This document shows, one piece after another, positions 16,092 through 23,943 of a stretch of DNA of 64,000 nucleotides (positions are counted from its first letter, which is position 1; the number at the start of each line of letters is the position of its first letter). A program made the translations under genes and the position numbers. The stretch covers positions 868,001-932,000 of the forward strand of contig NZ_LIYH01000003.1 of assembly GCF_001905885.1 (NCBI RefSeq), given 5' to 3'. The notes under the pieces were generated by a model. The model was not told the DNA's origin, ran no database searches, and saw only the letters and a list, made by a program, of their open reading frames with translations. The DNA is from Streptomyces sp. CB03234 (GTDB lineage: Bacteria > Actinomycetota > Actinomycetes > Streptomycetales > Streptomycetaceae).

Positions 16092-17618
16092 TCACGCGGG
16101 TTTTCCGTGCTTGGCGGCGGAGGCCGGCGCCTTCGTGGAGCCCTTCGCCGGGGCCTTGCTGCTCCACTCCGGGTGGCCCGGCATCCTCGGGGTGCGCTCC
16201 CCGTACAGCCATCCCTTCATGAACCCGGTCAGGTCCCGCCCTGCCTCCTCCGAGGCCAGGCGTACGAAGTCGGCGGTGCTCGCCGTCCCGTGCGCGTACT
16301 GCGTCACCCAGCGCCGCTCCAGCCGCTCGAAGGCGTCCCTGCCGATCTCCTGCCGCAGCGCGTACAGGACCAGGGCGCTGCCGTCGTAGACGACCGGCCG
16401 GAACAGGCTGATCTTCTGGCCCGCCGCGGGCGGCCTGGGCGCGGCCGGTGGCCCGCCCGCGGCGCGCCAGCGGTCGGAGTCGGCGTACGCCTGGCGCATG
16501 CGCCGCTCCAGGGACTGGTTCGCGGTCTCCTCCGCGTACAGCGCCTCGTACCAGGTGGCGTGTCCTTCGTTGAGCCACAGGTCGGCCCAACGGCGCGGCG
16601 AGACGCTGTTGCCGAACCAGTGGTGGGCCAGCTCGTGCACCATGATCGATTCGACGAACCACTTGGGGAGGGTGCCCCGGGTGAACAGCGAGCGTTCGAA
16701 GAGGGAGAGCGTCTGGGTCTCCAGCTCGAAGCCGGTGTCGGCGTCGGCGACGAGCAGCCCGTACGTCTCGAAGGGGTAGCGGCCGACCTTGCGCTCCATC
16801 CACTCCAGGTGGGCGGGGGTCCTCTTCAGCCACGGTTCCATCCGCTCGACGTCGGCGGAGGGCACCACGTCGCGTACGGGCAGGCCGTGCGGGCCGGTGC
16901 GGTGGACGACGGTGGAGCGGCCGATGGACACCTGGGCCAGCTCCGTGGCCATGGGCTCGCTGCCCCGGTACAGCCAGGTCCGGATGTCGCCGGTGAGCGC
17001 CCGGGCGACCCTGCGCCCGTTGGCGACCACGGTCAGGTCCTTGGGGGCGGTGATACGGAAGGTGAAGTACGCCTTGTCGGCGGGGTGGTCGTTGCCGGGG
17101 AAGACGCGGTGGGCGGCGTCGGCCTGGTTGGCCATGGCCAGTCCGTCGGCGGTACGGACCCAGCCGCCGGCGTTCCTGGGACCGACCGGGTCGCTGGTGT
17201 GGGTGACGGCGAGGCGTACCTGTTCGCCGGCGCGGACGGCCTGTGGCGGCTCGATGACCAGGTCCTCGCCGGTGAGCGCGAACTCCGCGGGCTTGCCGTC
17301 GACCTCGACGGTGCGGACGGTGCCGTGCGCGAAGTCCAGGTTGATGCGGTCGAGCCGGTCGGTCGCCCGCGCCTCGATCGTGGTGACGGCGTCCAGCGGC
17401 TTGCTGTTGTCGCCCCGGTAGGTGAAGGCGATGTCGTACGAGAGGACGTCGTAGCCGGGGTTCCCGAGCTGCGGGAAGAGCGGGTCGCCGATGCCGAGCG
17501 GCTGCGGTGAGGGCAGCGCCGCGCCGATCAGCCCCGCCGAGGCGGCTGCCACCAGGGCCACGCGGAGGCGTCGGGACGCGCGGCGAGCGGTGCGAGGTGT
17601 ACGTGATGTGAGGGACAT
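16092..17618 (-). CDS. Secreted M1-family zinc metallopeptidase
   Basis: 508 residues. An aminopeptidase-N-like fold with zinc motif HELAHHWFGN followed by the conserved downstream glutamate in WLNEGHATWYE, the M1 arrangement. The N-terminus has an arginine-rich head and a hydrophobic stretch (LRVALVAAASAGLIGAAL), indicating export. The C-terminal tail is Lys/Ala/Ser-rich (SSKAPAKGSTKAPASAAKHG). I chose the ATG giving MSLTSRTPRTARRASRRL because the signal peptide follows directly; the upstream in-frame extension only covers antisense sequence of the neighbouring gene. The exopeptidase motif GxMEN is replaced by TGFELETQ, so peptide specificity is uncertain. Confidence 0.88.
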   Translation of the reverse strand: MSLTSRTPRTARRASRRLRVALVAAASAGLIGAALPSPQPLGIGDPLFPQLGNPGYDVLSYDIAFTYRGDNSKPLDAVTTIEARATDRLDRINLDFAHGTVRTVEVDGKPAEFALTGEDLVIEPPQAVRAGEQVRLAVTHTSDPVGPRNAGGWVRTADGLAMANQADAAHRVFPGNDHPADKAYFTFRITAPKDLTVVANGRRVARALTGDIRTWLYRGSEPMATELAQVSIGRSTVVHRTGPHGLPVRDVVPSADVERMEPWLKRTPAHLEWMERKVGRYPFETYGLLVADADTGFELETQTLSLFERSLFTRGTLPKWFVESIMVHELAHHWFGNSVSPRRWADLWLNEGHATWYEALYAEETANQSLERRMRQAYADSDRWRAAGGPPAAPRPPAAGQKISLFRPVVYDGSALVLYALRQEIGRDAFERLERRWVTQYAHGTASTADFVRLASEEAGRDLTGFMKGWLYGERTPRMPGHPEWSSKAPAKGSTKAPASAAKHGKPA

Positions 17619-17701
17619 GGAGCAACCGCTACCAGCGCGCCGACCCGGGAACGCGACGGCGCGCGCCCCGCGCACCCGAACGGAGCCGAGGGGGCGGCGG
17701 C

Positions 17702-20476
17702 TCACCCGGTGGCGGCCGCGGGCTGCTGGGCGCGGCTCACGTCGTACACGCCGGGCACATCGCGCATGGCGCGCATCAGGGCGGGCAGCTCGGCGGCGTC
17801 GGGGAGCTGGAGCGTGTACGTGTGGCGGACGCGCTGCTCGCTGGGCGGCTCCACGGTGGCCGAGACGATCGCCGCGCCCGCCGTGGCGATGGCCTCCGTG
17901 AGGTCGGCGAGCAGCCGTGGCCGCCCGAACGATTCGGCGACCAGGGTGACCCGGCACTCGGCCGCCTCGCCCCACCGCACCTCGACCGGCACCCGCCCGG
18001 CCGCCTCCATGCGCCGTACGGCGGGGCATCCGACCCGGTGGACGGTGACGTTCCCGCCGCGTACCGGAAAGCCGGTGACCGCGTCGGGCGGCACGGGTGT
18101 GCAGCAGCGGGCCAGCCGCACGGGGGCGTCCGGCAGGTCGACGACGACGGCGTTCGCCGCGGCGTCCCGCGCCGGGGGGTCGGCGCTCACGGTGGTGGCC
18201 GGCGCGCGGGGGGCGGCCGCCGGTACCTTCGCGCCCTCCGGATGCGCCGCGAGCCAGCCGCTGATCGCGATCCGCGCGGCCGGGGTACGCGCGTACGTCA
18301 ACCACTCGGGCGACGGCCCGGCGGCGGGGTCGTCGGCGTCGGGAACGCCGTGGGCGGGGCCGGGGACGGGGCCGGGGCCCGCGTGGGCGGGGCCGGGATG
18401 GGCGGGGGCGTCCTGGGCGCAGACGGGGGCGGGGTCACCGTAGGCGGAAGCGCGGTGGGCGCTGGCGTCCGGGGCGGGGGCGCCGTGCGGTGGGGCCCCG
18501 TGCGCGGAAGCGCCGGGGGCGGGGGCGTCCCCTGCAGGGTCACCGTGGGCGGGGGCACCGTGCGGTGGGGCCCCTGGCGCGCCCCCGTTGTGGGTACGGG
18601 CTCCATGCGCGGCCCTCCCGTGGGCTCCGGCACCGTGGGCTCCGGCACCGTGGGCACAGCCCCCGTCGGCCGCCCCGTGCGCGCCGGCAGCGGAGGCGGA
18701 GGCTCCGCGGGCGGAAGCGCGGGGGGCGCTGACGTCCTGGGCGAGGGCGCCGTGCGGTGGGGCCACGTGGGCGCCCCCGTCGTGGGTACGGGCTCCGTGC
18801 GCGTCGGCGTCGTGGGGGCCCGCCCCGTGCGTACCGCACCCGTGGGCGTACACGTCCTGGGCCGGGGCGCCACACGCCCCGCCGCATCGCGCGGGGTCCT
18901 CGGCGGCCGAGTCGGCGCGGGCGGGACCGGGGCCTGACCCGCCCCCGGGGCGGCCGCCCGGCTCGCCCCGTGCGAGCAGCAGTTGCACCGTGTCCCCGTC
19001 GTTCAGGACCGTCCCCAGCGCCGCCAGGCGGCCGTTGACGCGCGCGCCGACGCAGGTGTGGGCCGCCTCGCCGTACTGCGCGTAGGCGGCGTCCACGCAC
19101 GTCGCACCGGCCGGCAGCGCGAGCGTGCCGCCGTCGGAGCGGAAGACGGTGATCTCGCCGTCCTGGGCGAGGTCGGCGCGCAGCGAGGTCCAGAAGGTGT
19201 CGGGGTCGGGGGTGGCCTGCTGCCACTCGAGCAGCCGGGAGAGCCAGCCGGGCCGGGTCGGGTCGGTACGCTCGCCGTCCTCGGCCGGACCGGCGGGAAC
19301 GGCCGGGTCGACGCCCTCGGCCGGCGTCGCGTACGGGTTGCCGAGGGCGACGACGCCCGCTTCGGCGACCTTGTGCATCTGGTGCGTACGGATGAGGACT
19401 TCGGCGACGGCTCCGTCGGGCGCGGCGACGGCCGTGTGCAGCGACTGGTAGAGGTTGAACTTGGGCGCGGCGATGAAATCCTTGAACTCGGAGATCACCG
19501 GGGTGAAGCAGGTGTGCAGCTCACCGAGCACTCCGTAGCAGTCCGCGTCCTCCCCCACCAGGACGAGCAGCCGCCCGAAGTCGGTGCCGCGCATGTCGCC
19601 GCGCTTGAGCCGGACGCGGTGCACGGAGACGAAGTGGCGTGGCCGGACGAGCACTTCGGCCGGGATGCGGGCCTCCCTGAGGACGGCCCTGACGTCGTCG
19701 GCGATGGCGGTCAGCGCGTCCACCGCGGTGGCGTTGTCGGCGATGAGGGCGCGGGTGTTCTCGTACTCGGCGGGGTGGAGGATGGCGAAGACCAGATCCT
19801 CCAGCTCGGTCTTGAGGGCCTGTACGCCGAGCCGTTCGGCGAGCGGGATGAGCACGTCGCGGGTGACCTTGGCGATGCGGACCTGTTTCTCGGGGCGCAT
19901 CACGCCGAGGGTGCGCATGTTGTGCAGCCGATCGGCGAGCTTGATGGACATGACGCGTACGTCGTTTCCCGTCGCGACGAGCATCTTGCGGAAGGTCTCG
20001 GGCTCGGCGGCGGCCCCGTAGTCGACCTTCTCGAGTTTGGTGACGCCGTCGACGAGGTAGCAGACCTCCTCGCCGAACTCCTCCCTCACCTGATCCAGGG
20101 TCACGTCCGTGTCCTCGACGGTGTCGTGGAGGAGGGACGCGGTCAAGGTGGTGGTTTCGGCGCCCAGTTCGGCGAGGATGAGGGTGACGGCCAGTGGGTG
20201 GGTGATGTACGGCTCGCCGCTCTTGCGGAACTGGCCCCGGTGCGAGGACTCGGCGAGCACGTACGCCCGGTGCAGGACGGCCAGGTCGGCGTCCGGGTGG
20301 TGGGCGCGGTGCGCCTCGGCGACATGACTGATCGCGTCGGGCAGCCGGTCCCGCGTGCCGGGACCGAGCAGTGCGGCGCGGCCGAGCCTCCGGAGGTCGA
20401 TCCTCGGGCGGCCGCGCCGACGGCTGGGCGCGGGGTTCGTGGCCTCTGCACTCAGGTTGGTGGCCTCTGCGCTCAT
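17702..20476 (-). CDS. rshA: RelA/SpoT homologue RshA with His-rich repeat insertion
   Basis: 924 residues. A long RSH protein that controls the (p)ppGpp alarmone. Domains: HD hydrolase (about residues 50-190, with H117-D118 in LLHDTVEDT and KLADRLHNMRTL), synthetase fold (about 260-370, with candidate catalytic D299 and E359), TGS (about 440-502), then an insertion at about 505-720, then the helical/zinc region (CCTP near residue 785) and a C-terminal ACT domain. The hydrolase is intact. The synthetase has non-consensus positions (EFKD for RFKD, NLYQS for NGYQS, RPRHFVS for RPKHYYS), so net hydrolysis is likely. Without the insertion, length would be about 710, normal for the family. It is the second RSH type of Streptomyces; the main RelA gene is not in this window. 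Confidence 0.92.
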   Translation of the reverse strand: MSAEATNLSAEATNPAPSRRRGRPRIDLRRLGRAALLGPGTRDRLPDAISHVAEAHRAHHPDADLAVLHRAYVLAESSHRGQFRKSGEPYITHPLAVTLILAELGAETTTLTASLLHDTVEDTDVTLDQVREEFGEEVCYLVDGVTKLEKVDYGAAAEPETFRKMLVATGNDVRVMSIKLADRLHNMRTLGVMRPEKQVRIAKVTRDVLIPLAERLGVQALKTELEDLVFAILHPAEYENTRALIADNATAVDALTAIADDVRAVLREARIPAEVLVRPRHFVSVHRVRLKRGDMRGTDFGRLLVLVGEDADCYGVLGELHTCFTPVISEFKDFIAAPKFNLYQSLHTAVAAPDGAVAEVLIRTHQMHKVAEAGVVALGNPYATPAEGVDPAVPAGPAEDGERTDPTRPGWLSRLLEWQQATPDPDTFWTSLRADLAQDGEITVFRSDGGTLALPAGATCVDAAYAQYGEAAHTCVGARVNGRLAALGTVLNDGDTVQLLLARGEPGGRPGGGSGPGPARADSAAEDPARCGGACGAPAQDVYAHGCGTHGAGPHDADAHGARTHDGGAHVAPPHGALAQDVSAPRASARGASASAAGAHGAADGGCAHGAGAHGAGAHGRAAHGARTHNGGAPGAPPHGAPAHGDPAGDAPAPGASAHGAPPHGAPAPDASAHRASAYGDPAPVCAQDAPAHPGPAHAGPGPVPGPAHGVPDADDPAAGPSPEWLTYARTPAARIAISGWLAAHPEGAKVPAAAPRAPATTVSADPPARDAAANAVVVDLPDAPVRLARCCTPVPPDAVTGFPVRGGNVTVHRVGCPAVRRMEAAGRVPVEVRWGEAAECRVTLVAESFGRPRLLADLTEAIATAGAAIVSATVEPPSEQRVRHTYTLQLPDAAELPALMRAMRDVPGVYDVSRAQQPAAATG
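18377..18861. repeat. Imperfect 15-bp repeat encoding A-H-G pentapeptides in rshA
   Basis: On the coding strand residues about 545-700 follow a five-residue register. Histidine occupies every fifth position at 545, 550, 555, 560, 565, 570 and 575, and again at 609, 614, 619, 624 and 629, then intermittently at 639, 644, 659, 664, 674, 693 and 698. The usual unit is x-[A/P]-[A/T/P]-H-[G/D/N]. Two blocks (GAHGAGAHG) are near identical at DNA level, indicating slippage-driven growth. Confidence 0.85.
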
Positions 20477-20640
20477 GGGGCACCTCCGACGGCGTCGACC
20501 GGCGGTGGGACGGGCAAGGAATGCCCGCCGGGCCGGTGCTTGATGCTACCGAGCCCACCACGTAGCGCCGACCTGCTCTCGCTCAGCGTGAACCGGATCA
20601 CCCATTCGAGCGAAGGCTGCGCAAAGGTCCAGGCGGACGT

Positions 20641-21513
20641 TCAGACGAGCGCGGAGGCGAACCAGGCCAGGTCGATGTGGCCTTCGGCGACGATGACCGC
20701 GGGGCCGGTCATCTCGATCTCACCGTCGGGGCGCTCGGTGATCAGCAGCGTGCCGCCGAGGACGTCGACGGTGTACGTGACCGGCGTCCCCGTCTCGGCC
20801 GGGTCGGCGCCGTCGCGGCGGGCGGCGGCGACGGCCACCGCGCACGCGCCCGTGCCGCACGAGCGGGTCTCGGCGGCGCCGCGCTCGTGGACGCGCATGG
20901 CCACGTGGTGGGGGCCGCGGTCGACGACGAACTCGATGTTGACGCCGTCCGGGTAGACCGCAGTGGGGGCGTACGGCGGCTCGGTGAACAGATCACCGGC
21001 GTGGTCGAGGTCCTCGACGAAGGCCACCGCGTGCGGGTTGCCCATGTTCACGTTCCGCGCGGGCCAGCTGCGGCCGCCGACGGTCACGGTGACGCCGTCC
21101 TCGGGGAGCCGGGCGCGGCCCATGGAGACGGTGACGTCCCCGTTCTTGGCGAGGTGGACGCGCTTGACGCCGCCGCGGGTGGCGACGGAGAGGTCACCGG
21201 CGGTGACGTGTCCGGCGTGCTGGAGGTAGCGGGCGAAGACCCGGACGCCGTTGCCGCACATCTCGGCGACCGAGCCGTCGGCGTTGCGGTAGTCCATGAA
21301 CCACTCTGCCTCGCCGGCCATGTCCCGCGCCTCCGGATGGGCGGCGGACCGGACGACGTGCAGCAACCCGTCGCCGCCGATGCCGGCCCGGCGGTCGCAG
21401 ACGCGGGCCACGACGGAGGCGGGCAGGTCGATGGCGTTGTCCGGGTCGGGCACGATCACGAAGTCGTTCTCGGTGCCGTGGCCCTTGAGGAAGGCGATGG
21501 GCGCGGTGGTCAC
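20641..21513 (-). CDS. dapF: Diaminopimelate epimerase
   Basis: 290 residues from the chosen GTG (product begins MTTAPIAFLKGHGTENDF), close to the usual 289 for Streptomyces; another GTG 10 codons upstream (21543) is possible. It interconverts LL- and meso-diaminopimelate for lysine synthesis; Streptomyces uses LL-DAP in peptidoglycan. The two catalytic cysteines are in EMCGNGVR and RSCGTGAC. Flanked by miaA/miaB-type housekeeping genes on the same strand. No operon partner is directly coupled. Confidence 0.95.
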   Translation of the reverse strand: MTTAPIAFLKGHGTENDFVIVPDPDNAIDLPASVVARVCDRRAGIGGDGLLHVVRSAAHPEARDMAGEAEWFMDYRNADGSVAEMCGNGVRVFARYLQHAGHVTAGDLSVATRGGVKRVHLAKNGDVTVSMGRARLPEDGVTVTVGGRSWPARNVNMGNPHAVAFVEDLDHAGDLFTEPPYAPTAVYPDGVNIEFVVDRGPHHVAMRVHERGAAETRSCGTGACAVAVAAARRDGADPAETGTPVTYTVDVLGGTLLITERPDGEIEMTGPAVIVAEGHIDLAWFASALV

Positions 21514-21571
21514 GGGATCAATCGTACGGGTGGGGTCCGACACCCGACCGCTCAGCCCGTCCCAGGCCCGG

Positions 21572-21591
21572 CCGGCACGGTCCGGTGCCGG
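21572..21591 (-). terminator. Small hairpin upstream of dapF
   Basis: CCGGCAC and GTGCCGG form a 7-bp stem with a 6-nt loop in the 120-bp gap between the small membrane protein gene and dapF. A weak terminator candidate for the former. Confidence 0.4.
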
Positions 21592-21633
21592 GTGGGGTGC
21601 CGTGCCCGGGCGGGGGTCACCGCACCGCGGGCG

Positions 21634-22107
21634 TCAGCGGAGGCGGGCGACGCGCCAGACGGCGAGGATCACCGGGACGGCGACGCCGACGGCGTACAGG
21701 GCGATCACGCGCCAGTCGGGGCGCTCGCCGGAGCCGCGGGCGGGCAGGCCCGGCCAGGTGTAGCCGACGCGGCGGGCGGCCATCATGCCCCAGCCGGCGG
21801 CGCAGCCGCACAGCAGCAGGCCCAGCATGGCGAGGACCGCGCCACCGTCGCCCGAGCCGAAGGCGAGGGGGAAACCGAACATCAGCGAGCCGATCACGGC
21901 GAGGCCGACGATGGGGGCGAGCTGCCAGATGCGCAGCTTGCGCTGCGGGCGCAGTTCGACCTCGACCTCGTCGGGGGTGATCTCCGGGGTCCCGTCCTCG
22001 TTGAGGTCGGGACCGTCCGGGCTCAGGCCCGGTGCGTCACTGGCCACCTGGGGTTCGTCCGGTACTTCCTGGTGTTCTCTGTCGCGAGGGCCGGCCTCCA
22101 TCGCCAC
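21634..22107 (-). CDS. Small membrane protein of unknown function
   Basis: About 157 residues. The N-terminal 60 residues are hydrophilic and acidic; then come hydrophobic segments IWQLAPIVGLAVIGSLMFGF, GAVLAMLGLLLCGCAAGWGMM and VIALYAVGVAVPVILAVW, so at least three membrane spans. The GTG at 22105-22107 is favoured because GGGAGG lies about 6 nt upstream; the next ATG, two codons later, is an alternative. I do not recognise a named domain. It lies between miaA and dapF on the same strand, about 100 bp from miaA, a conserved position in Streptomyces as I recall. Confidence 0.75.
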   Translation of the reverse strand: MAMEAGPRDREHQEVPDEPQVASDAPGLSPDGPDLNEDGTPEITPDEVEVELRPQRKLRIWQLAPIVGLAVIGSLMFGFPLAFGSGDGGAVLAMLGLLLCGCAAGWGMMAARRVGYTWPGLPARGSGERPDWRVIALYAVGVAVPVILAVWRVARLR

Positions 22108-22207
22108 GCGCCCTCCCAAATCGGATCCACTGGTCGATCGATGCTCGATGATGGCACGCCCCCGACCGCCTGAATGACGGGCAGGGCGTCCCGATGCCAT
22201 CACGTGA

Positions 22208-23146
22208 TCAGGCTGTAACCGCTCGTTCGACCAACGTCAGCGCCTGATGCGGAAGTTCCGCGCGGTGGGCGGCGGCGCCGCTCAGCCAGTGCACGCGCGG
22301 GTCGCGCCGGAACCACGAGTCCTGGCGGCGCGCGAAGCGCTTGGTGGCGCGTACGGTCTCGGCGCGCGCCTCCTCCTCGGTGCACTCGCCCGCGAGCGCG
22401 GCGAGCACCTGCTGGTAGCCGAGCGCGCGGGAGGCGGTGCGGCCCTCGCGCAGGCCGCGGGCCTCCAGGGCGCGGACCTCGTCGACGAGTCCCGCCTCCC
22501 ACATCCGGTCCACGCGCGCGGTGATCCGCTCGTCGAGCTCGGGGCGTTCGACGTCGACGCCGATCTGGACGGTGTCGTACACCGAGTCGTGACCGGGGAG
22601 GTTGGCTGTGAAGGGCTTGCCGGTGATCTCGATGACCTCCAGGGCGCGTACGATCCGGCGGCCGTTGCTGGGCAGGATGACGCGCGCGGCCTCGGGGTCG
22701 GCGGCGGCGAGGCGGGCGTGCAGGACCCCGGAGCCGCGCTCTTCGAGCTCGGCCTCGAGGCGGGCGCGGACGGCCGGGTCGGTGCCGGGGAACTCCAGGG
22801 TGTCGATGGCGCCGCGTACGTACAGCCCGGAGCCGCCGACGAGGACGGGCGTACGGCCGGCGGCGAGCAGTCGGTCGATCTCCGCGCGGGCCAGCCTCTG
22901 GTACTCGGCGACGCTGGCGGCCTCGGTGACGTCCCAGATGTCGAGGAGGTGGTGCGGGATGCCTCCCCGCTCCTCGGGCGTCAGTTTGGCGGTGCCGATG
23001 TCCATCCCCCGGTAGAGCTGCATGGAGTCGGCGTTGACGACTTCACCGCCCAGCTGCTGGGCGAGGTGGACGCCCAGATCGGACTTTCCGGCCGCGGTGG
23101 GACCGACGACGGCGATGACCCGCGGGGCGGGAGCTGCACTTCTCAC
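22208..23146 (-). CDS. miaA: tRNA dimethylallyltransferase
   Basis: 312 residues. MiaA adds a dimethylallyl group to A37 of tRNAs reading UNN codons; MiaB, encoded downstream of other genes in this window, then methylthiolates the same base. The P-loop GPTAAGKSDLGVHLA is at the N-terminus, followed by ADSMQLYRGMDIGTAKLT, HHLLDI, GGSGLYVRGAID and the C-terminal SRALGYQQVL. The GTG start places the P-loop near residue 14, as in other MiaA proteins. The longer open frame upstream is only antisense to neighbouring genes. Confidence 0.95.
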   Translation of the reverse strand: MRSAAPAPRVIAVVGPTAAGKSDLGVHLAQQLGGEVVNADSMQLYRGMDIGTAKLTPEERGGIPHHLLDIWDVTEAASVAEYQRLARAEIDRLLAAGRTPVLVGGSGLYVRGAIDTLEFPGTDPAVRARLEAELEERGSGVLHARLAAADPEAARVILPSNGRRIVRALEVIEITGKPFTANLPGHDSVYDTVQIGVDVERPELDERITARVDRMWEAGLVDEVRALEARGLREGRTASRALGYQQVLAALAGECTEEEARAETVRATKRFARRQDSWFRRDPRVHWLSGAAAHRAELPHQALTLVERAVTA

Positions 23147-23328
23147 TGTCCCAGTCTCGCAAACGTCCAGGCCGGTCCCCGAACGAGTTACGTGACGGCA
23201 TGACATCGGCGTCGTTGCCTGTTGCGAGGTTCCGACCGCCGGTTTACGGACCGGCTCCACCGGGCGACGCAATGGGACGCTCCGGACGGCGCGGAATTTC
23301 GCCCACACGAGTACGCTATGGAGTAGAT

Positions 23329-23571
23329 ATGGGCGTTTTTGCACGGTTTCGCCGGCGTAAGGAGTCTGCCGAGGCCTCGTCCCAGGAGACGGCGGCCGTG
23401 ACCTCGGCCGTCGAGCCGGCGGACACCGCGGAGGAGACCGCGGAGGCGTCGGGCACGGCGGAGGCGGGCCGGCCGGGGGAGGCCGCGGCCGCCGAGGGTG
23501 TGGAGATTCCCAAGCAGCAGTCGGCCGAGGAGGCGGCGGACAACGAGGCCGGCGAGGGCGCCCGTAAGTAG
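23329..23571 (+). CDS. Small acidic protein with basic N-terminus, unknown function
   Basis: 80 residues. A basic head (MGVFARFRRRKE) is followed by an Ala/Glu-rich low-complexity body (SAVEPADTAEETAEASG and similar) and ends in EGARK. No domain recognised. ATG start with GGAG about 5 nt upstream. The antitoxin-like gene follows 37 bp downstream on the same strand, so the two may form a small operon. The amphipathic head could bind membrane or nucleic acid, but that is speculation. Confidence 0.65.
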   Translation: MGVFARFRRRKESAEASSQETAAVTSAVEPADTAEETAEASGTAEAGRPGEAAAAEGVEIPKQQSAEEAADNEAGEGARK

Positions 23572-23607
23572 GATCCTTACGACGGTTACTCCGAGGGAAG
23601 GTGCCCC

Positions 23608-23862
23608 ATGGGCTTCCTGGATTCGTTGAAGGCCAAGCTCGCCCCTGCCAAGGAGAAGGTCTCGGACCTCGCGCAGCAGCATGAGGGCAAGATCGACCAG
23701 GGGCTGGAAAAGGCCGCCAGGATGGTCGACCAGAAGACCAAGGGCAAGTACAGCGACAAGATCGAATCGGGTACGGGCAAGGCCAAGGACGCCTTGGGCC
23801 GGATCGCCCACAAGGACGACGGCGGTACGTCCACGACACCGCCGGCCCCACCGGCCTCCTGA
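23608..23862 (+). CDS. MT0933-like antitoxin family protein
   Basis: 84 residues. It matches the short actinobacterial family annotated MT0933/Rv0909-like antitoxin: MGFLDSLKAKLAPAKEKV, then DQGLEKAARMVDQKTKGKYS and KIESGTGKAKDALGR, a helical Lys/Asp-rich protein with the typical VDQKTKGKY signature. ATG start with GAAGG 8 nt upstream. In mycobacteria the partner toxin is an SRPBCC-fold protein next door; no such gene is adjacent here, the upstream neighbour being an unrelated acidic protein. Either it is orphaned, the partner lies elsewhere, or the family has another role in Streptomyces. Confidence 0.8.
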   Translation: MGFLDSLKAKLAPAKEKVSDLAQQHEGKIDQGLEKAARMVDQKTKGKYSDKIESGTGKAKDALGRIAHKDDGGTSTTPPAPPAS

Positions 23863-23883
23863 CCTCGTTCAGCCGGCCACGGC

Positions 23884-23933
23884 ACGACGGACGGCCGCGA
23901 AGCACGATGCTGTGCTTCGCGGCCGTCCGTCGT
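23884..23933. terminator. 22-bp perfect hairpin after the antitoxin-like gene
   Basis: Arms 23884-23905 and 23912-23933 are exactly complementary over 22 bp (core GACGGACGGCCGCGAAGCAC) with a 6-nt loop, followed by a T/C-rich stretch (CGTTCTCCTCC). It lies between convergent genes and probably terminates both. This is the longest perfect stem I found in the window. Confidence 0.85.
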
Positions 23934-23943
23934 CGTTCTCCTC

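Noticed and set aside
18300..18870. Separate Pro/Thr-rich gene in an alternative frame of the rshA repeat region
   Set aside because: The rshA frame runs uninterrupted through it and is flanked by recognised domains of the same protein.
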